Source: Pseudomonas asuensis (lineage in GTDB: Bacteria; Pseudomonadota; Gammaproteobacteria; Pseudomonadales; Pseudomonadaceae). From it: a DNA stretch of 64,000 nt. How positions within the stretch are numbered: the first letter of the stretch is position 1; each line of letters opens with the position of its first letter. This document shows, piece after piece, positions 35,112-43,749 of this stretch. The DNA lies in the NCBI RefSeq assembly GCF_014646755.1, contig NZ_BMNW01000006.1, forward strand, positions 245,745-309,744. The letters are read 5' to 3'. Both the position numbers and the translations under genes were made by a program. The notes beneath the pieces were generated by a model. The model was not told the origin of the DNA and did no database searches. It was given only the letters and a program-made list of their open reading frames with translations.

Positions 35112-36143
35112 TTACTGTTGGGTGATTGTTGCGCGGTTAGCCATACCCGTTTGAGTAATACCTGCGGTGTTGCCATAAAAGGTCTCGCCGCTCTGGGTAA
35201 CCAGTGCCTGATTAGCAATCCCGTTTTGAGTAAGAGAAGCAACATTGTTGGCCTGATAGCCAATCTGATCAATTTGCGCGATGTTCAAATCGCCCGTCTG
35301 GCTGTACCTGATCTGGCTATTGTCGCTGTATTGGGTAACCTCGACTTCATTGTCGTTACCTACTGTAGTGCCCGTAAGTCCTGAAACACGTGTTCCTTGC
35401 ACGATATAGGCATCATTATTCGAGCCTTCCTGCGAAACACTCAGGCCGCCAAACATATTGCTCTGTCTGACGTAGGCGAAATTATCATCCCCCGTCTGCG
35501 ATATCCCACCATTGGAAAATTCGCGCGTAGACTGCTCAAGCGAAGCGCTGTTGCCGTTACCCCGTTGAGTAATACCTGCCCCGCCACCGCCGGACTGTCT
35601 AAAGTAAGCGGTGTTATTATCGCCCTCCTGCGTGACACTGCCTGAAGTCGTACCGCCATACTGAACGGCCTCAACCCAGTTGTTATTACCGCGGGAGGAA
35701 ACGCCTAGAAAAGCGTCATACCCGCTCTGGGTAACATTCATGGTATTACCTACCCCTTCCTGGATGGCGTGCAGTTCATTAACCTGAGCTACACCACCGT
35801 TACCCTGGTTGAGCGTGGCAACGTTGGAATCGCCGCGCTGTTCAAGGGTTACAATATCCTCTTTCCCGCCTCCGCCGACCTGATAGATCCGCCCTTCGTT
35901 GGCCACTCCGTCTTGGGTAATAGTCACCTGACTGTTATTAACCTGTTCCTGCTGGATATACCCAATATGGTTACTTCCCAGCTGGTTGATAGCAGCCTGA
36001 CTGTTAATGGCAGTATCGGATTGCTCAAGGGTTGCAACGTTATTCTCACCCTCCTGAATCGCCTCAGCGATGTTCATTTGAGCCCATGAGGGCATGCTGA
36101 AGGCTAGTAGGATAGCGGCAGCAAGTGGTTTCAAGTGGGACAT
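35112..36143 (-). CDS. Curlin-repeat (CsgA/CsgB-like) amyloid protein
   Basis: A 343-residue secreted protein. The start MSHLKPLAAAILLAFSMPSWA is used because AAGGAAA precedes it and a signal peptide follows at once. The rest is about 12-14 imperfect curlin repeats of the Q-x-G-x2-N-x-A-x3-Q type, for example QEGENNVATLEQ, QEGDNNTAYFRQ, QTGDDNFAYVRQ and NGIANQALVTQ. It is roughly twice the length of E. coli CsgA. Such repeats stack into the cross-beta core of curli fibres in biofilm. No csgD, csgE, csgF or csgG gene is found in the window, so export would depend on genes elsewhere. Confidence 0.88.
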   Translation of the reverse strand: MSHLKPLAAAILLAFSMPSWAQMNIAEAIQEGENNVATLEQSDTAINSQAAINQLGSNHIGYIQQEQVNNSQVTITQDGVANEGRIYQVGGGGKEDIVTLEQRGDSNVATLNQGNGGVAQVNELHAIQEGVGNTMNVTQSGYDAFLGVSSRGNNNWVEAVQYGGTTSGSVTQEGDNNTAYFRQSGGGGAGITQRGNGNSASLEQSTREFSNGGISQTGDDNFAYVRQSNMFGGLSVSQEGSNNDAYIVQGTRVSGLTGTTVGNDNEVEVTQYSDNSQIRYSQTGDLNIAQIDQIGYQANNVASLTQNGIANQALVTQSGETFYGNTAGITQTGMANRATITQQ

Positions 36144-36794
36144 AACGATTTCCTTTCCTTGCATCCATGAAGGTCGTATGCGACAACCCGATTGACCGAC
36201 CAAGCCAGCGCCAAAGGGCTCTGAACAAAGAGACGGCGTGTTCCTGTCTATCCATAACGAGGCATTGCCCGCCGCAGATGGAAAAGCAAGACAGGCGCTG
36301 CACGCCGATCCAGCTCATCCATGTGCAGGTGGATGACCAAGAGCTGCTCGATTTTCAGGGAAAATGTCATTAGTGGAATCCATCTAAAGGATGGAAAAAA
36401 GCGACTTTGTGCCTTTTCAGGCTTAAGCCTAAACACAAACTATTTCAAATGGTTACTGCGTGATGGCTTAGCGATAGCTACCAGGCACTACTTCCGACAA
36501 TGTTTCCAGAGTATTGCCGCTGATAGTGGCTCGTCCACCACGGGTGTCGTGCTATCAGATATACCGATCATGGTCATCTGCTAGCTCAGTGTGGCTTGGC
36601 GCTATAGAGCCAACGACTTCATGCATGCTTTCTTTTTTAAGCTCCATGGTTGGCTACCCTAATAAAGCAGGCTTAACTTTTCAGGCTATCGTGGGACATA
36701 AGAAAATAACGCGTGTCTCGCCTTAGAGGGTATAGGCACTAAGCCGCTATCGTATTTAAGTAAACATTTGTATTACCTCTAAAGAGGAGTTGAT
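36144..36794. other. Upstream region of the curlin gene
   Basis: 650 nt with no supported gene; it should hold the curlin promoter on the minus strand and the promoter of the GNAT gene on the plus strand. Several short frames exist, but none has a credible start and composition together. Confidence 0.5.
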
Positions 36795-37283
36795 GTGTTC
36801 ACCATCCGCAAAGCCACACGTGCAGACGTGGACGATACCTGGCGTATTAGAAGCCGGGCAATTCAACATCAATGCGCAAATGTTTATACAGCAGCACAAA
36901 TCGATGCCTGGACCAGCAAAGCGCCCACGCCGGGTTATGCAAACGATGTCGACTCCAGCTTCTATGTCACGGTTACTGAAAGCAGGATCATAGGAACCGG
37001 TATGATCAATCTGGGGACAGGCAAGATCGACGCGATTTTTGTTCTACCCGAATACATGGGCCAAGGAACTGCACGCGACATGCTACAGCATCTCGAAGCG
37101 CTAGCCTTGAACGCAGAGCTTGAATACCTGCACTTGGATGCGACCCTGAATGCCGCAGCGTTTTATAGAAAATGCGGCTTTGTGGGCGATAAAGTGTCCA
37201 TTTACCACTCGCCTACAGGGCTTACACTAGAGTGCGTGCCAATGCACAAGGTTCTTTATCCGGCTTGCGGAATACTTCAGTAA
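36795..37283 (+). CDS. GNAT-family N-acetyltransferase
   Basis: A 162-residue acetyltransferase starting at GTG (MFTIRKATRADVDDTWRIR), with AGGAG 5 nt upstream. The acetyl-CoA-binding core appears as KIDAIFVLPEYMGQGTARDMLQHLE (motif A, Q-G-T-A instead of the classic Q/RxxGxG/A), and motif B as LHLDATLNAAAFYRKCGFV. The acceptor is unknown; small-molecule or protein amines are both possible. Single gene. Confidence 0.87.
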   Translation: MFTIRKATRADVDDTWRIRSRAIQHQCANVYTAAQIDAWTSKAPTPGYANDVDSSFYVTVTESRIIGTGMINLGTGKIDAIFVLPEYMGQGTARDMLQHLEALALNAELEYLHLDATLNAAAFYRKCGFVGDKVSIYHSPTGLTLECVPMHKVLYPACGILQ

Positions 37284-38383
37284 GACAATGTGTAGTAGGT
37301 ATTGAGCATTATAGAAATAGCAATAACGCATGCAGGGCAAGGCGGCCTAATCAAGGCTTTGAAGCCTGTCTTATCACATTGCCGGCCTGCGCCCTTTTCT
37401 TATCAGTCAAGTATGCGGTCAGTAGCAATACGTTGTGTATGCGTAAGGCGCCCCGAATTATTGGGATAGCCCAGATACCTTATGCTTCCTGCCGCGTACC
37501 GCAATCGCCTATTAATGGTGGCTGCAATACTGACGCAGGTACTAGGTTTTATATTCCTTAGGTAGAGTCTGGGCGTGCGACTTGTTCAGAGTTGTTTTAC
37601 CGAACCCAGGGCTAACATTTGCACTCACCTTCGAATTCCCAGGCCTGCTGCACGGTAACCTGTTTGATAAGGCATCCTTTTGCCGCATGCGTTACCACGA
37701 CAGCAACGTCCTCATCGGTAGCAAAACGGTCAATAATTATCTGTATGGGCATGCTACATGTATTACATATAACAACAGTTGCCCGCTCAGTCTTCTCAAT
37801 GACAGGACTCATGGTAAGGTTAATTCCAAGGCTGCACGTAAATTGGCATAAGCATATACAACAGTAGCAATGGCTACCACTACACTATCTTTATAAGCCT
37901 TACAACGAAGCGCCTTGATGCAGCCAGAGGCTGTTTTGATCCTGCTGTATCGGCAAAGCGGCTTCCTGCATTGCTCTATCAGGGTGTCCAGCTCTAAAAA
38001 GCCGTAAATGGGCTAGCCTGAGTGCGACAACAAAGGCTACGACTTAACAGCTACGACACTCATCTCCTTAATTAAAGGAGAAAGGCGGCAATCGGTTTAT
38101 GATGACTTATCTGAACTTTCATTCAGAGACAATAAATACCTTACAGGAGGTGGGGAAATCTGTTTGATTGGTCCTTTCCAAGGATAGAGATCTGCATTTA
38201 TGGGTAAGATCAAGAACATGCTTTACCCAAGTGAAGAATGATGGGCAGGCTAGGCTAGCGGCTCCATAGGGATATAAAGCGGAATAAGCGCCTCGGCGTT
38301 TATTTGTGAGTAGCAAAGTAGGCGGCATAACTAGTCGAAATTGACCCTGCTAAACAGGCCGCTATTTAAATACCTAGGGAAGC
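37284..38383. other. Long low-coding region
   Basis: About 1.1 kb with one possible small gene on the minus strand (37612-37812). Elsewhere no convincing frame, repeat or structured RNA was seen. With the neighbouring gaps it makes this part of the window unusually gene-poor. Confidence 0.45.
37612..37812 (-). CDS. Possible small Cys-rich protein
   Basis: A 66-residue frame starting MSPVIEKTERATVVICNTC with a CxxC-like pair, then IIIDRFATDEDVAVVVTHAAKGCLIKQ and a C-terminal CxC. The amino-acid pattern (alternating hydrophobic strands, acidic loop, paired cysteines) looks like a real small protein that might bind metal. The Shine-Dalgarno is weak and I do not recognise a family, so it remains doubtful. 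Confidence 0.4.
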   Translation of the reverse strand: MSPVIEKTERATVVICNTCSMPIQIIIDRFATDEDVAVVVTHAAKGCLIKQVTVQQAWEFEGECKC

Positions 38384-38545
38384 ATGAAGGTTACCCTCCC
38401 CGTCGAGTGTGAAAGAAGCCATAAGATTTCAAACTATGCTTATACCCTTCAGCTTGAAAGTGATATGCTCGTTTGGCTTTGTCCAATTTGCATGAATGAG
38501 TCAAAGTCCTTGCCTGCATCTGGACATAATAAGATTCATCCATAA
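38384..38545 (+). CDS. Possible 53-residue zinc-ribbon-like protein
   Basis: ATG at 38384 preceded by AGGGA opens a 53-residue frame: MKVTLPVECERSHKISNYAY, then LESDMLVWLCPICMNESK. The CPIC knuckle plus an earlier Cys/His suggests half of a zinc ribbon. It is not recognised, and is shorter than most annotation thresholds. It precedes the mvaT-like gene by 92 nt on the same strand. Confidence 0.4.
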   Translation: MKVTLPVECERSHKISNYAYTLQLESDMLVWLCPICMNESKSLPASGHNKIHP

Positions 38546-38637
38546 TCATACAAGCATGCGTTTTATGGCACTCAATCCAATGGGCTTTGCCTAAGACGAT
38601 AAAATGTTAATTCCTACTTCTTACTACTAAGGGTTTT

Positions 38638-39006
38638 ATGTCCAAGCTTGCTGAATTCCGTGCCGCCGAAGAGCAATTGAAAGCTCAACTTCAACTACTC
38701 GAATCGCTTAAAAACGATGAATCGCTGCAGCGCGAAATCGAGTTTGAATCCAAGCTCCAGTCGTTGATGGGCGAGTACGGTAAAAATCTGGGCGATATTA
38801 TTGCTATTATCGATCCCGGCTACTCCCGCAAACCTCAGGGTTTGGTTGCTCACCCCGATAAAACTCCACGCCGCGCCCGCGTTGTGAAACGTTACACGCA
38901 TCCGGAAACGGGTGAAGTTATTGAGACTAAAGGCGGTAATCACAAGACGCTCAAGGCTTGGAAAGCCGAGCATGGCGCCGATGTGGTTGAAGGTTGGCTC
39001 CAATAA
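38638..39006 (+). CDS. mvaT: MvaT-family xenogeneic silencer (H-NS-like)
   Basis: A 122-residue nucleoid protein of the MvaT/MvaU group. The N-terminal half is a coiled coil for oligomerisation (MSKLAEFRAAEEQLKAQLQLL to LMGEYGKNLGDIIAIIDP). The C-terminal DNA-binding domain carries YTHPETGEVIETKGGNHKTLKAWK, matching the MvaT consensus around its AT-pincer (K/R-G-N) loop. These proteins bind the minor groove of AT-rich DNA and silence acquired genes. It stands alone, as is usual; the AT-rich subtilase leader 6 kb upstream is a plausible local target. Confidence 0.92.
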   Translation: MSKLAEFRAAEEQLKAQLQLLESLKNDESLQREIEFESKLQSLMGEYGKNLGDIIAIIDPGYSRKPQGLVAHPDKTPRRARVVKRYTHPETGEVIETKGGNHKTLKAWKAEHGADVVEGWLQ

Positions 39007-39021
39007 GTACTTGGTAACATG

Positions 39022-39047
39022 GCGGCCCTAACTCATCAGAGGGCCGC
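39022..39047 (+). terminator. Hairpin after the mvaT-like gene
   Basis: GCGGCCCT / AGGGCCGC arms with a 10-nt loop, 16 nt after the stop; the U-tract is lacking. Confidence 0.5.
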
Positions 39048-39374
39048 ATAGCAAGGCGTTAGGCGTCATCGGACACAGCCTGGAAGTTTATGGCTCATTT
39101 TCTCACAGGTAGAAAATGAGCCGGCCGGTCGTTATGATAAATTAATACCCAACAGTGTCTTCTGAACACTTAGTGTCTCTGTCAGGCTAAGCCACTACTA
39201 TTTCGTGTGTATGCCTTACGGCAAAAACTCGTATCCCTAGACGGTCAACCATACTTAACCGCTAGTTGGTTATGAAAGTAGGTACGCTGCCAAGCAGCAC
39301 GTCAACACTGTGACCGCTCCTGAGTCATGTTGCTTGATCGAAGAAAACCAATAAAGGCTACATCACGAATATTA
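39048..39374. other. Intergenic region, no gene seen
   Basis: About 330 nt before the second GNAT gene; no supported feature. Confidence 0.5.
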
Positions 39375-39821
39375 ATGATTCGAAGAGCACAGCCTAACGA
39401 CGCTCATGCCCTGGGAAGGCTGTACAACCAGCTGGTGGAAAGCGCCTTTACTAAAGTGCTTCCAGAACGTTTGGAGGAATTACAGCACGATCCTACACAT
39501 TACCTTTTGGTAGGTGAATACGAAGGTGCAGTCATAGCCAGCGCTTTACTTATTTTCTGTAAAGATGCGATGTTTGGTTTTCAGCCATTTGCGGTAGTTG
39601 AAAATATCATTGTTGATGAAGTAAAACGCGGAGCAGGAATAGGCAAACAATTGATCAGAGCCATTGAGCAGCTTTGTATGGGTCAGGATTGTTCAAAGAT
39701 CATGTTGTTAAGCTCAACACACCGCACCCAAGCCCATGCCTTCTTTGAGCGGGCAGGATTTAAAGGTGACAGTAAGCGCGGCTTTGTCAAATATCGACGG
39801 GATTTGATGGCTACTACCTGA
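39375..39821 (+). CDS. GNAT-family N-acetyltransferase
   Basis: A 148-residue acetyltransferase. MIRRAQPNDAHALGRLYNQL is taken as the start; 16 further in-frame codons upstream lack family character. Motif A is VVENIIVDEVKRGAGIGKQLIRAIEQL, with the classic R-G-x-G-I-G-K, and motif B is SSTHRTQAHAFFERAGF. It resembles the aminoglycoside-N-acetyltransferase/phosphinothricin-type small GNATs, but the substrate cannot be assigned. Single gene. Confidence 0.88.
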   Translation: MIRRAQPNDAHALGRLYNQLVESAFTKVLPERLEELQHDPTHYLLVGEYEGAVIASALLIFCKDAMFGFQPFAVVENIIVDEVKRGAGIGKQLIRAIEQLCMGQDCSKIMLLSSTHRTQAHAFFERAGFKGDSKRGFVKYRRDLMATT

Positions 39822-40282
39822 TCACAAGTGTCGACTCTGGCCCAGTAACGCTGACGACAGCTGGCATGAAGGAGTTGTCGCTTCCTCCTTCCAAATGACA
39901 TGTAGAGCGGCTACAAACGCTACGAACCCCTATACGGTTATAAGCATGGCTATCTCTGACGTAATCATTCTGCCTGTTAAATGAACGGCTACAACTGATT
40001 TAAATGAATCGGTGCCGCGCAATGGTCTTGATTGCATCCAAAAAAGTACGGACGCACTAATTATCTGAGTGCTCGGGTAGACAGCCTCTATCTGCGGATC
40101 ATCTCTGTCGGTAAGGGCAGCTGATAACCGTTACATAGCCAAATCTTAGACCCTTCTTTATTGAAAGCTCCGCAAGTCAATCAACCCGTTGGTAGATACT
40201 CAAACCCTGGTGACTGCGTTATACAGACCTTATGCTAAGCGCAGGGGATGAACGCAATTCTCTTCTAGTGTAAGAGTTGAGG
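39822..40282. other. Intergenic region, no gene seen
   Basis: 460 nt between the GNAT gene and the DUF3079 gene. No supported frame or structured element. Confidence 0.5.
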
Positions 40283-40495
40283 TTAGTTCTTTTGGTCGTG
40301 CTCTTTTGTCTCATCCTTCATTGGTTCATCCCCGAGCGTATTAAATGTATCCCAATCATCACCAAACAGTTCAACCGGGTGCATCGTTCGGCTGGCACCG
40401 TTACCACAGGCAAGAGAATGTGCAGGACAGTACATGTCGCAACCCCAGCAGATACGTTCCGGGTGTTTGGGTTGCAAAGGAAATTTCTTGGGCAT
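40283..40495 (-). CDS. DUF3079 small Cys-rich protein
   Basis: A 70-residue protein matching the DUF3079 pattern: MPKKFPLQPKHPERICWGCD, then YCPAHSLACGNGASRTMHP and ELFGDDW. Cys16, Cys19, Cys23 and Cys30 form a CxxC-x3-C-x6-C array likely to bind zinc or iron. The Shine-Dalgarno CAGGAG lies 8 nt upstream on the minus strand. The overlapping plus-strand frame of 93 residues is its shadow. The role of the family is unknown. Confidence 0.82.
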   Translation of the reverse strand: MPKKFPLQPKHPERICWGCDMYCPAHSLACGNGASRTMHPVELFGDDWDTFNTLGDEPMKDETKEHDQKN

Positions 40496-40829
40496 CAGAG
40501 ACTCCTGAGCGTTCGGTGTGAATATTCACCGTACAGAAGTCTGGGGATACCTTATTGATCCTGCTCAAGCCTTGGCGCTTTCTGACGCGAAATACGCCTC
40601 TTTGATGTAGAGGTATTCACGTCATACCGGAGGCAACCCCGCCCTGCCCTCTAAACTTTAGCAAACCCGTGTAGCCCTACCTACACTGCACTTATACAGC
40701 TGGTCTAGCCTGTCATTTCATGAAGACCACCCAGGATTTACCGTCTGCTTTCCTCTAAAGGCAAAAATTTCCTGCCTAGATACCGGATAATGGTGGCCAA
40801 TTCGTTTATTCACATTTCGGTAATTCCGC
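40496..40829. other. Promoter region between DUF3079 and ycaO-type genes
   Basis: About 330 nt between divergent genes, so it carries both promoters. An imperfect hairpin (AATACGCCTCT / AGAGGTATT) lies near 40600. Confidence 0.45.
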
Positions 40830-43043
40830 ATGGAAATCAAGGTTAATTTTCTCGACAACCTTCGGCTTGAGGCAAAGTTTGATGATTTTACGGTCGTAGC
40901 CGATCAGCCTATCCGCTACAAGGGCGATGGCTCGGCGCCAGGACCTTTTGACTACTTCCTGGCTTCGTCAGCATTGTGTGCGGCTTACTTCGTGAAGTTG
41001 TACTGCCAGACGCGCAATATCCCCACCGACAATATTCGGCTGTCGCAAAACAACATTGTTGACCCCGAGAATCGCTATCAGCAGATTTTCAAGATTCAGG
41101 TCGAACTGCCTGCGGATATCTCCGACAAAGACCGTCAAGGGATCTTGCGTTCCATCGAGCGGTGTACGGTTAAAAAGGTCGTGCAGACGGGCCCGGAATT
41201 TGTCATCGAAGAGGTAGAAAACCTGGATGCCGATGCACAGGCGCTATTGATACCGGGTCTGACCTCAGACGCGAGCACCTTTATAGCAGGCAAGGATCTG
41301 CCGCTGGAGCAGACCATTGCCAATATGTCGGGCATTCTGGCCGACCTGGGGATGAAGATCGAAATTGCTTCGTGGCGCAATATTGTCCCTAATGTATGGT
41401 CGCTGCATATACGCGATGCACACTCGCCCATGTGCTTTACCAACGGCAAAGGCGCTACTAAAGAAGCGGCCCTGGCGTCGGCCCTTGGCGAATTTATCGA
41501 GCGTCTGAACTGTAATTTTTTCTACAATGATCAGTTCTGGGGGGAGGACATCGCCAACGCGACATTCGTACATTACCCCAACGAGCGCTGGTTCAAGCCT
41601 GGCCGTAAAGACGCGTTGCCGTCTGAAATCCTTGATGCCTACTGCCTGGAAATTTATAACCCCGATGGCGAATTACGGGGCTCGCATCTGTACGATACCA
41701 ATTCCGGCACTATAGACCGCGGCATCTGCTCACTGCCCTTCGTACGCCAGTCGGACGGTGAGGTCATATATTTCCCATCCAACCTGATCGAAAACCTGTA
41801 TCTCAGCAACGGCATGAGTGCCGGCAATACGTTAGCCGAAGCACAAGTGCAGTGCCTGTCGGAAATTTTCGAGCGGGCAGTGAAGCGCGAAATCCTGGAA
41901 GGCGAACTCGCCCTGCCTGATGTACCTCAGGACGTCCTGGCAAAATACCCAGGCATTCTGGCGGGTATTCAGGGATTAGAAGAGCAAGGCTTCCCAGTGC
42001 TGGTGAAGGATGCATCGTTAGGAGGCGAATTTCCGGTGATGTGCGTCACCTTGATGAACCCGCGTACCGGTGGCGTGTTTGCCTCGTTCGGAGCGCATCC
42101 GAGTTTTGAAGTCGCACTTGAACGCAGCCTGACAGAGCTGTTGCAGGGCCGCAGCTTCGAGGGCCTCAACGACCTGCCTCAACCCACCTTTGAAAGCCAG
42201 GCCGTGGCGGAACCTAATAACTTTGTAGAGCACTTCATCGACTCCAGTGGAGTAGTGTCGTGGCGCTTCTTCAGCGCCAAAGCCGACTTCGAGTTTGTCG
42301 AATGGGACTTTTCCGCCAAGGGTGAAAACGCTAATGCTGAAGAAGCCGCAACCCTGTTCGGTATTCTTGAAGACATGGGCAAGGAAGTCTATGTCGCGGT
42401 ATATGAAGACCTGGGCGCAACGGCGTGCCGTATTCTGGTGCCCGGTTATTCGGAAGTTTATCCGGTGGAAGATCTGATCTGGGATAACACCAATAAGGCG
42501 CTATTTTTCCGCGCGGATATCTTGAACCTGCACCATCTGGACGATGCCGCCCTGGAGGCACTGGTCGAGCGTCTGGAGCATTGCGAGGTAGATGATTACA
42601 CCGACATTACCACCCTGATCGGCATTGAGTTTGATGACAATACTGTTTGGGGGCAGTTGACCATTCTTGAGTTGAAGCTGCTGATTTATCTGGCCTTGCA
42701 ACGATTTGAAGAGGCGCACGAGCTGGTAGGCGCTTTCTTGCAGTTCAACGATAATACTGTGGAGCGCGGCTTGTTCTATCAGGCATTGAATGTAGTGCTT
42801 GAGGTACTGTTGGACGATGACCTGGAGCTAGAGGATTACGAGTTCAACTTCCGCCGGATGTTTGGCAATCCTCGGATGGATGCCGTTTTAGGATCCGTAG
42901 ATGGAAGCGTACGCTTTTTCGGCCTGACGCCTACAAGTATGAAACTGGAAGGGCTTGATAGACACCTGCGCCTGATCGATAGCTATAAAAAACTGCATAC
43001 GGCGCGTGCTAATGCGGCAGGGTTATTGGGTCAGACGCTATAA
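40830..43043 (+). CDS. ycaO: OsmC-YcaO fusion protein
   Basis: A 737-residue three-part protein. Residues 1 to about 140 are an OsmC-like domain with the paired redox cysteines Cys50 (SALCAAYF) and Cys112 (IERCTVKK). About 150-590 is a YcaO domain with ATP-site segments ALGEFIERLN and AQVQCLSEIFERAVKREI. About 600-737 is a helical, TPR-like tail. There is no C-terminal PxPxP of azoline-forming YcaOs. E. coli YcaO acts with RimO in beta-methylthiolation of ribosomal protein S12; the fused form is widespread in gammaproteobacteria. No peptide precursor or dehydrogenase lies nearby, which argues against a RiPP cluster. Confidence 0.92.
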   Translation: MEIKVNFLDNLRLEAKFDDFTVVADQPIRYKGDGSAPGPFDYFLASSALCAAYFVKLYCQTRNIPTDNIRLSQNNIVDPENRYQQIFKIQVELPADISDKDRQGILRSIERCTVKKVVQTGPEFVIEEVENLDADAQALLIPGLTSDASTFIAGKDLPLEQTIANMSGILADLGMKIEIASWRNIVPNVWSLHIRDAHSPMCFTNGKGATKEAALASALGEFIERLNCNFFYNDQFWGEDIANATFVHYPNERWFKPGRKDALPSEILDAYCLEIYNPDGELRGSHLYDTNSGTIDRGICSLPFVRQSDGEVIYFPSNLIENLYLSNGMSAGNTLAEAQVQCLSEIFERAVKREILEGELALPDVPQDVLAKYPGILAGIQGLEEQGFPVLVKDASLGGEFPVMCVTLMNPRTGGVFASFGAHPSFEVALERSLTELLQGRSFEGLNDLPQPTFESQAVAEPNNFVEHFIDSSGVVSWRFFSAKADFEFVEWDFSAKGENANAEEAATLFGILEDMGKEVYVAVYEDLGATACRILVPGYSEVYPVEDLIWDNTNKALFFRADILNLHHLDDAALEALVERLEHCEVDDYTDITTLIGIEFDDNTVWGQLTILELKLLIYLALQRFEEAHELVGAFLQFNDNTVERGLFYQALNVVLEVLLDDDLELEDYEFNFRRMFGNPRMDAVLGSVDGSVRFFGLTPTSMKLEGLDRHLRLIDSYKKLHTARANAAGLLGQTL

Positions 43044-43749
43044 AACAATCGCGTTTGGACTGTTTAGTTATCGTTGCAGCAGGTTAACCCTGTTAGTGAT
43101 GACATCTGCTCAATAGCGCCCATTTCTAACCATGTAGTCGGTGAGGTTTTTACCTTAGCGACTACAGACTTAGTGAGTAGCAACTGATCAGAAGTGATCA
43201 TTGGCTCTGCTATTGCTCCCGTCAGTGCAGAGGCCCTTTCAAGGGCGACAAGACGAAAGAACCGCAGCGTGAAGCGAGCGGCCAGTCTCATGAGTGACAT
43301 CATCAAGGCGCTATTTTCCAGTTGTAACTGTGAGCATCGCCGGTCTGCTGCTGCCTGTAGTTAGGCTACAGAAAGTCGCCAATGGTTACAGCCCTGCGAT
43401 CATTCACCTCTTAATATGAGGTGGGGATGGCATAGGAATTCGTTTCGTCAAACCACTTTCATAAGTCTTTCTATAGATAGTGTCCCTTCCAAAAGCTCGA
43501 TACGGACGCGTTAAACCAAACAGAAAATGATCTAAAAAGGTTTGCAGGACACTCTCCTCTTAAGCCAGTAAATCTAGGGAGCAGCTTGTCCGTCTTCCGA
43601 TCTATATTAATAGTAACTCTTTTTGGTAAAAAGAATTCATTAAAGCAAAGGCCCCAAGAGCGACGGGTATCACGACTAATACTAATCTTCCAGCGCTCTA
43701 ATTAAAGGATCAGCTTGCTACGCTTCATAGCTGTTGTAGCAAAACTCAG
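43044..43749. other. Intergenic region, possible small minus-strand gene
   Basis: About 700 nt. A minus-strand frame at 43064-43306 (MMSLMRLAARFTLRFFRLVAL...) has a basic amphipathic start and could be a small protein, but it has no Shine-Dalgarno and no recognised family. The rest shows no supported feature. Confidence 0.4.

Noticed and set aside
40277-40558. 93-residue plus-strand frame
   Set aside because: It is the shadow of the minus-strand DUF3079 gene, which has the ribosome site and conserved cysteines.
40830-43043. YcaO gene as the core of an azole-peptide (RiPP) cluster
   Set aside because: No precursor peptide, dehydrogenase, E1-like partner or transporter lies nearby, the C-terminus lacks the PxPxP of azoline-forming YcaOs, and the OsmC fusion is the housekeeping type.
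43064-43306. 80-residue minus-strand frame after the ycaO-type gene
   Set aside because: No ribosome site and no recognised family; kept only as a possibility in the gap description.
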